Below are positions 6,895-14,178 of a stretch of DNA of 16,201 bases, one piece after another. The position numbers and the translations under genes were made by a program. A model generated the notes under the pieces. That model had not been told where the DNA came from. It did no database searches and was given only the letters and a program-made list of their open reading frames with translations. Origin of the DNA: Microcaldota archaeon (GTDB lineage: Archaea > Micrarchaeota > Micrarchaeia > Micrarchaeales > CABMGC01); NCBI GenBank assembly GCA_021846005.1, contig JAJZIZ010000014.1, positions 1 to 16,201 of the forward strand, in the 5' to 3' direction. Numbering within the stretch: the first letter of the stretch is position 1; every line of letters starts with the position of its first letter.

Positions 6895-7701
6895 ATGTCA
6901 GCTATGCAAAAAACAAAAATGTCATGGATTGATGTGGAAAGGCCTATCGGAGAAAGTACTGTCCAAGTTTCAAATAAGCCTAGCCTAGTGTCCGACAAGG
7001 TTAAAGTCTTGATGGCGCTATGCCCACTATACGCACAGGGTACGCTTCGTGATTCTCGGTTGTTGCAGAATCCGAAATCCATAGAAGAATCAAGAGTAGG
7101 AGGCAAATGGACTGTTTATTCGGAAATCATATCGCGGATGTCTGAATCGCTTTTAGCACTGGGAGTGGATCTGGAGTTGAAAATTGTTTTTGCAGACACG
7201 GGAATTCTGTTAGGACATGAGCCCACCAAAGACGACACAAATGCAGTTAACTCCCATAATTATTTGTATATGGAAGAAGTTTCAAAACTTCTAAATCCAA
7301 AAGGCATACCTTACACATACACAAGCCACAGCGAACTTGGAGTAACTGTACCTAGATTCTTCAATACCCAAGGAAAAACTCCAATTCGGGGCACAATAAC
7401 ACAGGAAGGTATGATAGAAAAAGTTAATAGTTACTTAAAGAGCATAGGAAGCGAGGGAAAAATTAAACAAACAAATGACAGCAGAAGGGTTGTATTTAAT
7501 TTTATGAATATGAATTCATTAGGACTTGATATGGCCTTCTGGCTGATGGCCGGCTATGTGGGATTTGATTATAAAATACCCCAGATAGCAGGTAATGATG
7601 GAATATATATGCAATCGGAGAGATTCGGCCAGCTTCTGCAGTTAGCCAAACTTACAGAAGAACTTAAATCCATGGCTAGGATAAACATATTGACAAAGTG
7701 A
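6895..7701 (+). CDS. Unrecognised 268-aa protein
   Basis: The gene starts at an ATG and ends in a GTGA overlap with the hydrolase. I recognise no family. There is no signal peptide and no clear membrane helix. A hydrophobic beta-strand (ELKIVFADTGILLG, residues 98-111) followed by an alpha-helical stretch suggests a Rossmann-like alpha/beta enzyme. Other likely conserved blocks are LMALCPLYAQGTLRDSRLL (39-57), PRFFNTQGKTPIRGTI (near 155-170) and IPQIAGNDGIYMQSERFG (near 230-247), which is rich in polar residues suited to an active site. It probably works in one pathway with the co-translated hydrolase. A small-molecule enzyme is a guess only. Confidence 0.7.
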   Translation: MSAMQKTKMSWIDVERPIGESTVQVSNKPSLVSDKVKVLMALCPLYAQGTLRDSRLLQNPKSIEESRVGGKWTVYSEIISRMSESLLALGVDLELKIVFADTGILLGHEPTKDDTNAVNSHNYLYMEEVSKLLNPKGIPYTYTSHSELGVTVPRFFNTQGKTPIRGTITQEGMIEKVNSYLKSIGSEGKIKQTNDSRRVVFNFMNMNSLGLDMAFWLMAGYVGFDYKIPQIAGNDGIYMQSERFGQLLQLAKLTEELKSMARINILTK

Positions 7702-8510
7702 GGATTTTGGATTATTCCCATTCGTTATTCAAAATTAAGGACATCGCGGGCAATCTCTATACCAGTGGAAAGGACAAAAATAACCTAATAATATACGCGA
7801 TAGGTGCGCCTAGAACTCCGGACAATGGAGATTTGGCCGATGCGAAATGGCTGATGAAAAACAATAATGTAGATATTTTTGTACCGGATTATATAGGCTA
7901 CGCACGAAGTGATGGTAAATTCACTCCGTTGAACTGTATTAAAACGCTCATAACCCTTTATGATGCATTTAGCGAAGGATGTGTAGGCACAAATTATTAC
8001 TGCCACGCCAGGAAAAAACTAAAATACAAACGCATAATCTTCATCGGAAAGAGTTTCGGAGGCTCTTTCGTCCCGATTCTGCCCCGCTTCAACAAAAAAA
8101 TCAGAGAATTGGCAATATTTTGCCCTGCAGTTGATAATAAATCTTCGGGGAGCGTTAAGTTTGAGGAAACAAATGATGACTTTCTCGGCAGTATGAGATA
8201 TGACGGTTACCAACACCTTTATCGCGGCATACTTGATGATCAGTGGGAAAAGAACCTTTACAACAGGGATGGGCTGTCCCCTATGGATAATATTGGCTAC
8301 CTAAAAAATGTGAAATTGTTTATAGCCCATGGGAAGAAAGACAAATGCATTAGCTATACGAAATCCCTTAAATATTATAAGAAGATAATTGAGACGTTTC
8401 CATCTTCTAGGAGTAATTTTAAATTGAAGTTGTATGAGAATGGCGACCATGGTGTTTCTACGACCGGAAATGCGTCCAAGGATTTTCTTAAGTGGTTCGG
8501 CATCAACTAG
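7698..8510 (+). CDS. Alpha/beta hydrolase (esterase/acyl-hydrolase type)
   Basis: A 270-residue protein starting with GTG at 7698 inside the previous stop (GTGA). The alpha/beta-hydrolase triad is complete: nucleophile elbow GKSFGG with Ser119, Asp215 in AHGKKDKC, and His251 in NGDHGVS. The oxyanion strand is LIIYAIGAPRTP (30-41). Between the nucleophile and the Asp lies a cap-like insertion (about 145-190) rich in charged and aromatic residues. No signal peptide, so cytoplasmic. The fold covers esterases, peptidases and thioesterases; the substrate cannot be predicted. Base composition is clearly A+T-richer than PolB or the aminopeptidase. It ends with TAG, so TAG serves as a normal stop in this DNA. 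Confidence 0.85.
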   Translation: MRILDYSHSLFKIKDIAGNLYTSGKDKNNLIIYAIGAPRTPDNGDLADAKWLMKNNNVDIFVPDYIGYARSDGKFTPLNCIKTLITLYDAFSEGCVGTNYYCHARKKLKYKRIIFIGKSFGGSFVPILPRFNKKIRELAIFCPAVDNKSSGSVKFEETNDDFLGSMRYDGYQHLYRGILDDQWEKNLYNRDGLSPMDNIGYLKNVKLFIAHGKKDKCISYTKSLKYYKKIIETFPSSRSNFKLKLYENGDHGVSTTGNASKDFLKWFGIN

Positions 8511-8606
8511 GATCTGCAAGATTTATCCATAAGATGCTTCATATATATTATTCGTGCCCCTGCCGCGCTATATTCTTCAAAACAAATTCTTTCTTCATAA
8601 GTATAA

Positions 8607-8681
8607 CGGGCATGACGGGATTTGAACCCGCAACCATCTGGTCCGAAGCCAGATGCGCTATCCAAGTTGCGCCACATGCCC
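8607..8681 (-). tRNA. tRNA-Arg (anticodon TCG)
   Basis: A complete 75-base cloverleaf on the minus strand. The acceptor GGGCATG/CATGCCC is fully paired, with discriminator G. The D-arm is GCGC/GCGC, anticodon stem TCTGG/CCAGA fully paired, loop CTTCGGA with U33 and anticodon TCG, and T-loop TTCAAAT. It reads CGA and, by wobble, probably other CGN codons. It differs from the CCG gene at 6584 mainly in the anticodon arm. CCA is not encoded. A weak TATA-like GTTATAAT lies about 40 bases upstream. Confidence 0.95.
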
Positions 8682-8740
8682 AAGTTACAGCGCTCACACT
8701 ATACTCCGTGTTTAGAATTATAACGCTATCTGGATAGGGA

Positions 8741-9139
8741 TCAGGCGCGCTTCTCCATGGGCTCAAGGCCGTATGCGAACTCCTTCTTCATCTTGTTGAA
8801 GACTTCAGAATATTCGGATCTGGTCTTGTCGTCCATGACATTGTAGAACCACATGGACAGCGCAAATTGATTGAATGAGCCGTTCTTGTCGGCGCAGTTG
8901 ACTACCTCCTCTATGTCGTTCTCGTTTATGAATTTCCAGTTCTCATTCTGTGCGGCAATGAATTCCTCGGAGAGGCTTTCCTTGTCAAGGTCGCAATAAT
9001 TGTTGAGATATTTGGAGGTTTTCCAGGAATGGCTTGAGGACAGGGCGGCGATAAGCACCGCTTTCTTTACAGTTTCGTAATCTTTGCCGCTAATATTCTG
9101 TTTGGCAGCAAGTTTTCTTATTTCTCCGATGAATAACAC
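8741..9139 (-). CDS. Unrecognised 132-aa cytoplasmic protein
   Basis: The start is a GTG at 9139-9137; there is no in-frame ATG before residue 95 and no start codon in the codons just upstream. The product is hydrophilic and predicted to be mostly helical, with many Glu, Lys, Asn and Trp/Tyr residues (for example SSSHSWKTSKYLNNYCDL near 34-51). It has no signal peptide or membrane segment and no motif I recognise. A TATA-like box (9194-9201) and the absence of a stop over 132 codons support a real gene. It lies 59 bases upstream of tRNA-Arg(TCG) in the same direction and could share its transcript. Confidence 0.65.
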   Translation of the reverse strand: MLFIGEIRKLAAKQNISGKDYETVKKAVLIAALSSSHSWKTSKYLNNYCDLDKESLSEEFIAAQNENWKFINENDIEEVVNCADKNGSFNQFALSMWFYNVMDDKTRSEYSEVFNKMKKEFAYGLEPMEKRA

Positions 9140-9193
9140 ACAGTTGTTGAATATTACTCTTCCAGGAATTTAACCACGCCCAACCTAATCTTG

Positions 9194-9201
9194 TATAAAA
9201 A
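9194..9201 (-). promoter_or_regulatory. Candidate TATA box of the 132-aa protein gene
   Basis: The minus strand reads TTTTTATA about 58 bases upstream of the GTG at 9139. The start site would be near 9171, with a leader of about 32 bases. Confidence 0.45.
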
Positions 9202-9320
9202 CTGTGAGGCTTTTAAAGCTTTGCTTTAAGCAATATATACCCACCTACATAATTTCAATATTTTTACAAGATGCGGAAGCCTCTTGCCTAGATAAGCGCG
9301 GATGCGATCCCATAGAAGTA

Positions 9321-9328
9321 TTTTTATA
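9321..9328 (+). promoter_or_regulatory. TATA box of the 140-aa gene upstream of PolB
   Basis: TTTTTATA is centred about 34 bases before the ATG at 9359. This argues for the ATG at 9359 and against the GTG at 9335, which would lie upstream of the expected transcription start. Confidence 0.5.
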
Positions 9329-9358
9329 GATTAGGTGACCAATAAATTAAGTGATTTT

Positions 9359-9781
9359 ATGATAACAGGAATAGAAATAAGCAAGGTAGAGGCACAGAGA
9401 GATCTGAACGAAGCCGTATCTAACATGAGGTTCAACATAAACTTCGAAGAAGTTAAGGTTAACCAGGAGAACGTAAGAATAGGATTCACATTTTCAACGC
9501 TTTATGATGGAGGAAACGCGTCGAAGGCCACAAAAGTGGGAGAGCTCAAGATAACAGGCGAAGTGATAGCAAAAGAAGGGAAGAAAGAGGCCGAAGAGAT
9601 AGAGAGCGTCTGGAAATCCAAGAAGACACTTCCATTGAAGATAGCGGAAGATGTCATAAACATACTTAATTTTGAATGCGGAGCCAGGGGAACACTTTTG
9701 GCGTATTCCATAGGATTTGCTGCGCCAATACCGATATCGAGGGCAAAGCTTACCGAAAACGAGACCGCGTCTTCCAAGTAA
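9359..9781 (+). CDS. Conserved small archaeal protein next to PolB
   Basis: A 140-residue protein from the ATG at 9359; the GTG at 9335 would extend it by 8 residues but lies too close to the TATA box. The layout resembles a conserved archaeal family of about 150 residues: an N-terminal ITGIEISKVEA strand, a central beta region (VGELKITGEVIAK near 60-72), then SVWKSKKTLPLKIAEDVINI and a C-terminal GFAAPIPISRAKL, where relatives often have LPPPIPLPR. Some archaeal proteins of this size have been described as SecB-like; I cannot confirm that fold here. It is 52 bases upstream of PolB in the same direction and could be co-transcribed. Confidence 0.75.
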   Translation: MITGIEISKVEAQRDLNEAVSNMRFNINFEEVKVNQENVRIGFTFSTLYDGGNASKATKVGELKITGEVIAKEGKKEAEEIESVWKSKKTLPLKIAEDVINILNFECGARGTLLAYSIGFAAPIPISRAKLTENETASSK

Positions 9782-9833
9782 TAAGCATATACGGCTAAAT
9801 TCTCCCCTGTCGTATTTACAAGTGGAGAAAAGA

Positions 9834-11111
9834 ATGGAGCTGGAAGGCATAATAATAGACGTAGACTACGTCTTGGAAGACGGAAGGAGCGTAATAAGGG
9901 TAACGCTCAGGCAGGAAGACAAGATATATACGGTTTTTGATTCGGGCTTCTGCCCCTATTTCTATCTTATTCCAGAGAGGGAAGGTTCGGAGAGCGCAAA
10001 TTATGAGAAGGTAGAGACAGTATTCAACGGAGAGCGCATCACAGTACATTCGGTTGAAGAAAAACGCATGAATGTACGGGGTTCCATAAAAAAAGTATTC
10101 AAGATATATACCCTAAACTCCAAGAATGTGCCTAAACTGGGAGAAGCGTTCAAGAAATTCGGAAGCGTATACGAGCACGACATAGTCTTCTGGAAGAGAT
10201 ACCTGATAGACAAGGGATTGTCGCCCATGGCTGGCGCCAGGGCAAATGTCCAGGATAAGGATGGGCGGCTGTACATAGAAAGCATATCGGCAAAGGAAGC
10301 GGGAAAGATAGAAATAAGGTCCCTATGCTTCGACATAGAAACATACAATCCGATGGAGGTGCCCAGGCCCGATGTTGACCCTGTGCTTATGATAAGCTAT
10401 GCCTATGGCGATAAGAACGGGGTCCTTACCACCAAGAAGATAAACAGGGATTTTGTAAGGCACTTTGAAAGCGAGAAGGAAATGATAGAGGAGTTCAGCA
10501 AAATAATAAGGGAGAACGACATAGACGCGATAGTCGGTTACAATTCCTCAAATTTTGACATGCCGTATCTTATAAAAAGGGCAGAGAAGCTGAATGCCGA
10601 TTTCAACATAAGCAGGTATGGCACATCTCCGAAGCAGGAACACCATGGACTTATTGAAACCATAAAGATACCAGGCAGGATAAACGTGGATGCTTACCAC
10701 ATAGCAAGGTTTGTTTCGACTGTAGGAGCCTCTGAAAAGCTGCAGAGGGCAAACAGGTTCACATTGTATGAAGTCTACTCGGCGATTTCGGGAAGCCAGA
10801 AGAAGATGGTCGACAGGAAGAACATCTGGCAGATATGGGACGGAAGCGAGGCCGACAGGGAAGAGCTTGCCGATTACTCCCTGGGGGATGCTGTCTCGCT
10901 GAAGGCAGTGTATGATTTTTTCATTCCTCTCGAGATAGAAATATCAAGGGTCGCTGGCACAACCCTCGGAGAGGCATGCATATCCACTACCGGACAGCTT
11001 GTTGAATACTTCCTCATGAGATATGCATTCAACAACAATGAGATTGTCCCTGACAAGCCTTCAGAGAAAGAAATAGGATACAGAAACAGCAATCCGATAG
11101 AAGGAGCATAG
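9834..11111 (+). CDS. polB: Family B DNA polymerase, N-terminal and 3'-5' exonuclease half (ends at in-frame TAG)
   Basis: 425 residues from the ATG at 9834, preceded by TGGAGAAAAGA as a Shine-Dalgarno. Residues 1-130 form the N-terminal domain. The exonuclease domain is intact: Exo I FDIET (D167, E169), Exo II VGYNSSNFD (234-242) and Exo III YSLGD (Y348, D352), so proofreading should work. The sequence then reaches the linker before the palm, NPIEGA, where relatives continue with Y/F then VK-PE-G. Here the codon is TAG (11109-11111). Directly after it the same frame continues for 375 residues with the polymerase half. Without the stop the protein would have 801 residues, the usual archaeal PolB size. 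It is the replicative or repair polymerase, acting with the sliding clamp. Confidence 0.93.
   Translation: MELEGIIIDVDYVLEDGRSVIRVTLRQEDKIYTVFDSGFCPYFYLIPEREGSESANYEKVETVFNGERITVHSVEEKRMNVRGSIKKVFKIYTLNSKNVPKLGEAFKKFGSVYEHDIVFWKRYLIDKGLSPMAGARANVQDKDGRLYIESISAKEAGKIEIRSLCFDIETYNPMEVPRPDVDPVLMISYAYGDKNGVLTTKKINRDFVRHFESEKEMIEEFSKIIRENDIDAIVGYNSSNFDMPYLIKRAEKLNADFNISRYGTSPKQEHHGLIETIKIPGRINVDAYHIARFVSTVGASEKLQRANRFTLYEVYSAISGSQKKMVDRKNIWQIWDGSEADREELADYSLGDAVSLKAVYDFFIPLEIEISRVAGTTLGEACISTTGQLVEYFLMRYAFNNNEIVPDKPSEKEIGYRNSNPIEGA
11109..11111 (+). other. In-frame TAG codon interrupting PolB
   Basis: TAG at codon 426, in the same frame as both halves. Archaeal relatives have Tyr or Phe here (GGF/GAY before VKEPE), so it is one base away from TAC or TAT. 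No bases are gained or lost around it. Just upstream is AAGGAG (11101-11106). Whether it is biological or a base-call error cannot be told from one sequence. Confidence 0.9.
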
Positions 11112-12239
11112 GTCAAGAGCCCCGAGGCAGGCATATACAAGAGAATCGCAGTCTTCGACTTCAGGAGCCTTTATCCCTCGATAATAATAGCATACAACAT
11201 AGACCCTTCCACCATATCCAGAGGAGGCCCGGGAGAATTCAACGAGGCTTCAAACGGGGTCAAGTTCCTCAAAGCGCCGGAGGGGATAGTTCCAAAGGCG
11301 CTCAGGCTTTTGCTAAAGGAGAGAGGCCAGGTGAAGGATGCTTATAAGAAGAACCCGGAAAATGTCTTCCTGGGCGCGAGATCCCAGGCGCTGAAGATCA
11401 TAGCCAATTCTTTCTATGGATACCTGGGTTATGCCAGGTCAAGGTGGTATTCCAGGGACTGCGCAGGCAGCGTGACGGCGCTGGGAAGGACGTACATAGC
11501 CAAGACCATAGACTCGGCGGAAGAAGCAGGCTTCAAGGTGCTTTACGCAGACACGGATTCTTGCTTCCTCCTGCTTGGAGAAAGGCCCAAGGAGGATGCA
11601 CTGGAATTTGTCAAAGGCTATAACAAGACCTTGCCTGATACAATGGAACTTGAGCTTGAGGATTTCTATGTGAGCGGTGTCTTCGTAGGAAAGAAAGGCA
11701 TCGACAAGGGAGGCGCGAAGAAGAAGTACGCCCTGCTCTCTGAATCGGGAAGAATAAAGATAAAGGGCTTCGAGCTCGTCAGGAGGGACTGGTCAAACAT
11801 ATCCAGGGAGACTCAGAAGAAGGTGCTTGATACAATACTGAAAGACGGAAGCCGGGAAAAGGCGATAGCCATAGTCAAGGATGTGGTGAAAAAGCTCAGG
11901 GAAGGCAGCGTGGAGACCAACGAGCTCGTAATAAGGACACAGCTTCGCAGGAAGATAGACAGCTATGATGGCAAGTCGCCTGAACTTAGCGCGGCACTCA
12001 AGGCCATAAGCTCGGGCTTCAGAACCAAGGAAGAGATGGAGGGTGCCACCATAAGCTATGTAATCACCAAGAATGGCAGCAGCGTATCGGAAAAGGCCGA
12101 ACTCGCTGAACTTGCCAAGGACTACGATGCTGATTATTACATAAACCACCAGATCATACCGTCAACACTGAAGATTCTCAAGGAACTTGGAATAAGCGAA
12201 GATGAGCTCAAGGGACTTGGAAAGCAGAAAAAACTTTAG
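11112..12239 (+). CDS. polB: Family B DNA polymerase, catalytic (palm/fingers/thumb) half
   Basis: Open in the PolB frame right after the TAG. Using full-length numbering: motif A DFRSLYPSI with D442, motif B KIIANSFYG (521-529), motif C YADTDS with D573 and D575, and the KKKYALL and KGFELVRRDW thumb-region motifs. All catalytic residues are present. There is no ATG, GTG or TTG in frame between 11112 and the TTG at 11310; starting there would remove motif A (D442) and give an inactive 309-residue fragment. So a working polymerase needs readthrough, an unusual start near 11112, or a corrected base. Substitutions that would show decay are not apparent. The terminal stop is also TAG, followed three codons later by an in-frame TGA. 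Confidence 0.9.
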   Translation, partial: VKSPEAGIYKRIAVFDFRSLYPSIIIAYNIDPSTISRGGPGEFNEASNGVKFLKAPEGIVPKALRLLLKERGQVKDAYKKNPENVFLGARSQALKIIANSFYGYLGYARSRWYSRDCAGSVTALGRTYIAKTIDSAEEAGFKVLYADTDSCFLLLGERPKEDALEFVKGYNKTLPDTMELELEDFYVSGVFVGKKGIDKGGAKKKYALLSESGRIKIKGFELVRRDWSNISRETQKKVLDTILKDGSREKAIAIVKDVVKKLREGSVETNELVIRTQLRRKIDSYDGKSPELSAALKAISSGFRTKEEMEGATISYVITKNGSSVSEKAELAELAKDYDADYYINHQIIPSTLKILKELGISEDELKGLGKQKKL

Positions 12240-12247
12240 GTGAACCT

Positions 12248-13252
12248 ATGAAAGCAATGTTGCTCAGAAAAACAGCGAACATAAACACAAATCCCCTGGA
12301 ATACGCAGATCTTGAAATGCCAAGTCCAGGATACGGAGAGGTATTGATGAAGGTTAAGGCATGCGGAGTCTGCCGCTCCAATCTTCAAGTCATAGAAGGA
12401 GAGCGTGGCATTCCCCCAAAGCTTCCGCTGATACCGGGGCACGAGGTTGTAGGAATAGTCACAGAAGTCGGAGAAGGAGTCACATCGCTTGCCGTGGGAG
12501 ATAGAGTCGGTGCCCAGCCGCAGTTCAGCGTGGACAATACCTGCGAGTATTGCGTCTCAGGCAGGGAAAACCTCTGCATAAACTCGCGAAGGCTTGGATG
12601 GAGCATAGATGGAGGATATGCCGAATATATGATAGGCTATGCAAACCACTTGCATAAAGTGCCTGAAAACATAAGCGACATCGAAGCTGCGCCTCTCTTC
12701 TGCCCTGGGGCAACCGCCTATAGGGCGGTAAGCACTGCGGAGCCGTTTCCCGGCAAAAAGATAGCAGTATTCGGAATAGGCGGAGTCGGCCATCTTGCAA
12801 TAGAATTCGCAAAGATATCTGGGGCGAGGGTAACCGCAGTAAGCAGAAGCCCGATGCATGTGAGCCTGGCAGAGAAAGTAGGTGCGGACAGGGCAATAAT
12901 TTCCTCCGAAGAGGATCCAGTATCCGTAATCATGAAGGACGGAGGGGTCGATTCTTCAATAGTCTTTGCGCCTTCTGATGAGGCAGTATCGCAGGCTGTA
13001 AGGTCAACAAAGAAGGGAGGCACCATAGTTATAGGAGTCGACTGCAAGATAGGAGATTTCAAGTTCATGAACGGGCAGACAATAAAGAGCACTGTGGTCG
13101 GCACCAGGAATGACATCAATAAGGTGCTGGAGCTCGCTTCGCTTGGACTTGTAAAGATATCTGCTGCAGAATACAAGCTTAAGGACGCAAACGAGGCTCT
13201 CAGACTCCTTAAAGAGAATAAAGTTGAAGGACGAATAGTCCTTACGATGTGA
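12248..13252 (+). CDS. Zinc-dependent alcohol dehydrogenase, MDR family
   Basis: A 334-residue medium-chain dehydrogenase, starting 8 bases after PolB. Catalytic zinc ligands are Cys39 (ACGVC), His65-Glu66 (GHE) and Cys152 (CPGAT). The structural zinc lobe has Cys99, Cys102 and Cys110, but its first ligand is Asp96 instead of Cys. The Rossmann motif is GIGGVG (176-181); the end of the second strand is SRSP with no acidic residue, which favours NADP(H). It oxidises or reduces an alcohol/aldehyde; relatives resemble the CAD/AdhP-type branch (CGVCRSN in place of CGVCHTD). The substrate is unknown. Its position with PolB and the aminopeptidase suggests shared transcription but not a shared function. 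Confidence 0.92.
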   Translation: MKAMLLRKTANINTNPLEYADLEMPSPGYGEVLMKVKACGVCRSNLQVIEGERGIPPKLPLIPGHEVVGIVTEVGEGVTSLAVGDRVGAQPQFSVDNTCEYCVSGRENLCINSRRLGWSIDGGYAEYMIGYANHLHKVPENISDIEAAPLFCPGATAYRAVSTAEPFPGKKIAVFGIGGVGHLAIEFAKISGARVTAVSRSPMHVSLAEKVGADRAIISSEEDPVSVIMKDGGVDSSIVFAPSDEAVSQAVRSTKKGGTIVIGVDCKIGDFKFMNGQTIKSTVVGTRNDINKVLELASLGLVKISAAEYKLKDANEALRLLKENKVEGRIVLTM

Positions 13253-13256
13253 TAAA

Positions 13257-14159
13257 ATGCACGACAATTATGATTACAGCATACTAAGAGAAGTGGGAAA
13301 GGTATCTGCCGAGGCACTGGCGCACTCTAAGACAATAGTCAAGGAAGGGGCCATGCTTCTTGACATCGCGGAAGAACTCGAAAGTTTCATAAAAAAGAGA
13401 GGCATGGATCTTGCCTTTCCCGTGAACATATCAACAAACAGCAATGCTGCCCATTACACGCCGGAAGCTGAAGACAGAAGCATGCTTTCCGGAAATGAGA
13501 TAGTGAAGATAGACCTTGGAGCCAGAAAGGATGAATATCTAGGAGATTGTGCAATCACCATAGACCTCTCCGGAAGGTTTTCAAGAATGGTTGATGCGGC
13601 TTCTGAAGCGCTGGAGAATGCCATATCGTTAGTTAAGGCAGGGCGGCCAGTCAACGAGATAGGAAGGGAGATAGCCAAGTCGGCGGAAGCGAAAGGATTC
13701 AGAAGCATAAGAAATCTCGGAGGCCACGGAATAGACAAGCACGACCTGCATGCGGATATATTCATACCTAATTTCGACAATGGAGAGACTGCAACGCTGG
13801 AGGAGGGGCAGGTCATTGCGATAGAGCCATTCGTTACAGATGGCGAAGGAATTGTCGCAGAGGGAGAGCATCTCCAGATATTCCAGAAAACCAGGGATGC
13901 CACCACAAGGTCTAATGATCTCAGGTCCATTTCTGATTTCATAGACAGCAACTACAGAACATATCCATTTGCGCTAAGATGGCTGGAGAAGGGAACCGCC
14001 TCTGGCGAATTCAAGATAAGAAGGGCCTTGAACGAACTGGCAAGGCAGGACGCAATAGAATCCTTTCCGGTGCTTGTTGAAAAGAAAGGGGGCATGGTTG
14101 CCCAGGCCGAAAAGGAAATGATAGTGGAGAAAGGAGGATGCGAGATAGTAACCAAGTGA
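13257..14159 (+). CDS. map: Methionine aminopeptidase, type II (archaeal MetAP2)
   Basis: 300 residues, starting 4 bases after the dehydrogenase stop. It removes the initiator Met from new proteins in the cytoplasm. The pita-bread metal site is complete: Asp86 (KIDLGA), Asp97 (LGDCAI), His157 (GGHGID), Glu190 (AIEPFVT) and Glu285 (VAQAEKE); His66 (NAAHYTP) is the substrate-binding His. The type II insertion is present around 215-275 (ALRWLEKG...RALNELARQDA). The length is that of archaeal enzymes (about 295), without an N-terminal extension. It is convergent with the aminotransferase gene with only 19 bases between, so the two transcripts probably overlap at their 3' ends. Confidence 0.96.
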   Translation: MHDNYDYSILREVGKVSAEALAHSKTIVKEGAMLLDIAEELESFIKKRGMDLAFPVNISTNSNAAHYTPEAEDRSMLSGNEIVKIDLGARKDEYLGDCAITIDLSGRFSRMVDAASEALENAISLVKAGRPVNEIGREIAKSAEAKGFRSIRNLGGHGIDKHDLHADIFIPNFDNGETATLEEGQVIAIEPFVTDGEGIVAEGEHLQIFQKTRDATTRSNDLRSISDFIDSNYRTYPFALRWLEKGTASGEFKIRRALNELARQDAIESFPVLVEKKGGMVAQAEKEMIVEKGGCEIVTK

Positions 14160-14178
14160 GATGAGAAGCTCCGCAGGG

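Larger units (their letters stand above)
6659..8606. other. A+T-rich cassette bracketed by two tRNA-Arg genes
   Basis: The two tRNA-Arg genes (6584-6658 and 8607-8681) are near-copies in the same direction, and the likeness continues for about 13 bases past their 5' ends (TTACAGC in both). Between them lie only the unknown gene at 6895 and the hydrolase at 7698, both on the opposite strand. Counted 60-base samples of the hydrolase gave 24 (7741-7800), 20 (7861-7920) and 23 (7921-7980) G+C, against 34 in PolB (10801-10860). No integrase is present. It may be an acquired cassette or a product of local tRNA duplication. The 236 bases at 6659-6894 hold the tRNA promoter and the promoter of the first cassette gene, nothing else that I can see. 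Confidence 0.45.

Noticed and set aside
9717..9833. Longer PolB start (open frame from 9717, GTG at 9822)
   Set aside because: The extension overlaps the preceding gene and does not look like PolB; MELEGIIIDVDYV at 9834 is the family's N-terminus and has a ribosome binding site. GTG 9822 remains possible.
11109..11111. Intein or intron explaining the PolB break
   Set aside because: There is no extra sequence: the conserved residues on both sides are joined through a single codon.
12525..13317. Long open frames antisense to the dehydrogenase
   Set aside because: They mirror the codon pattern of the plus-strand gene and show no domain or promoter.
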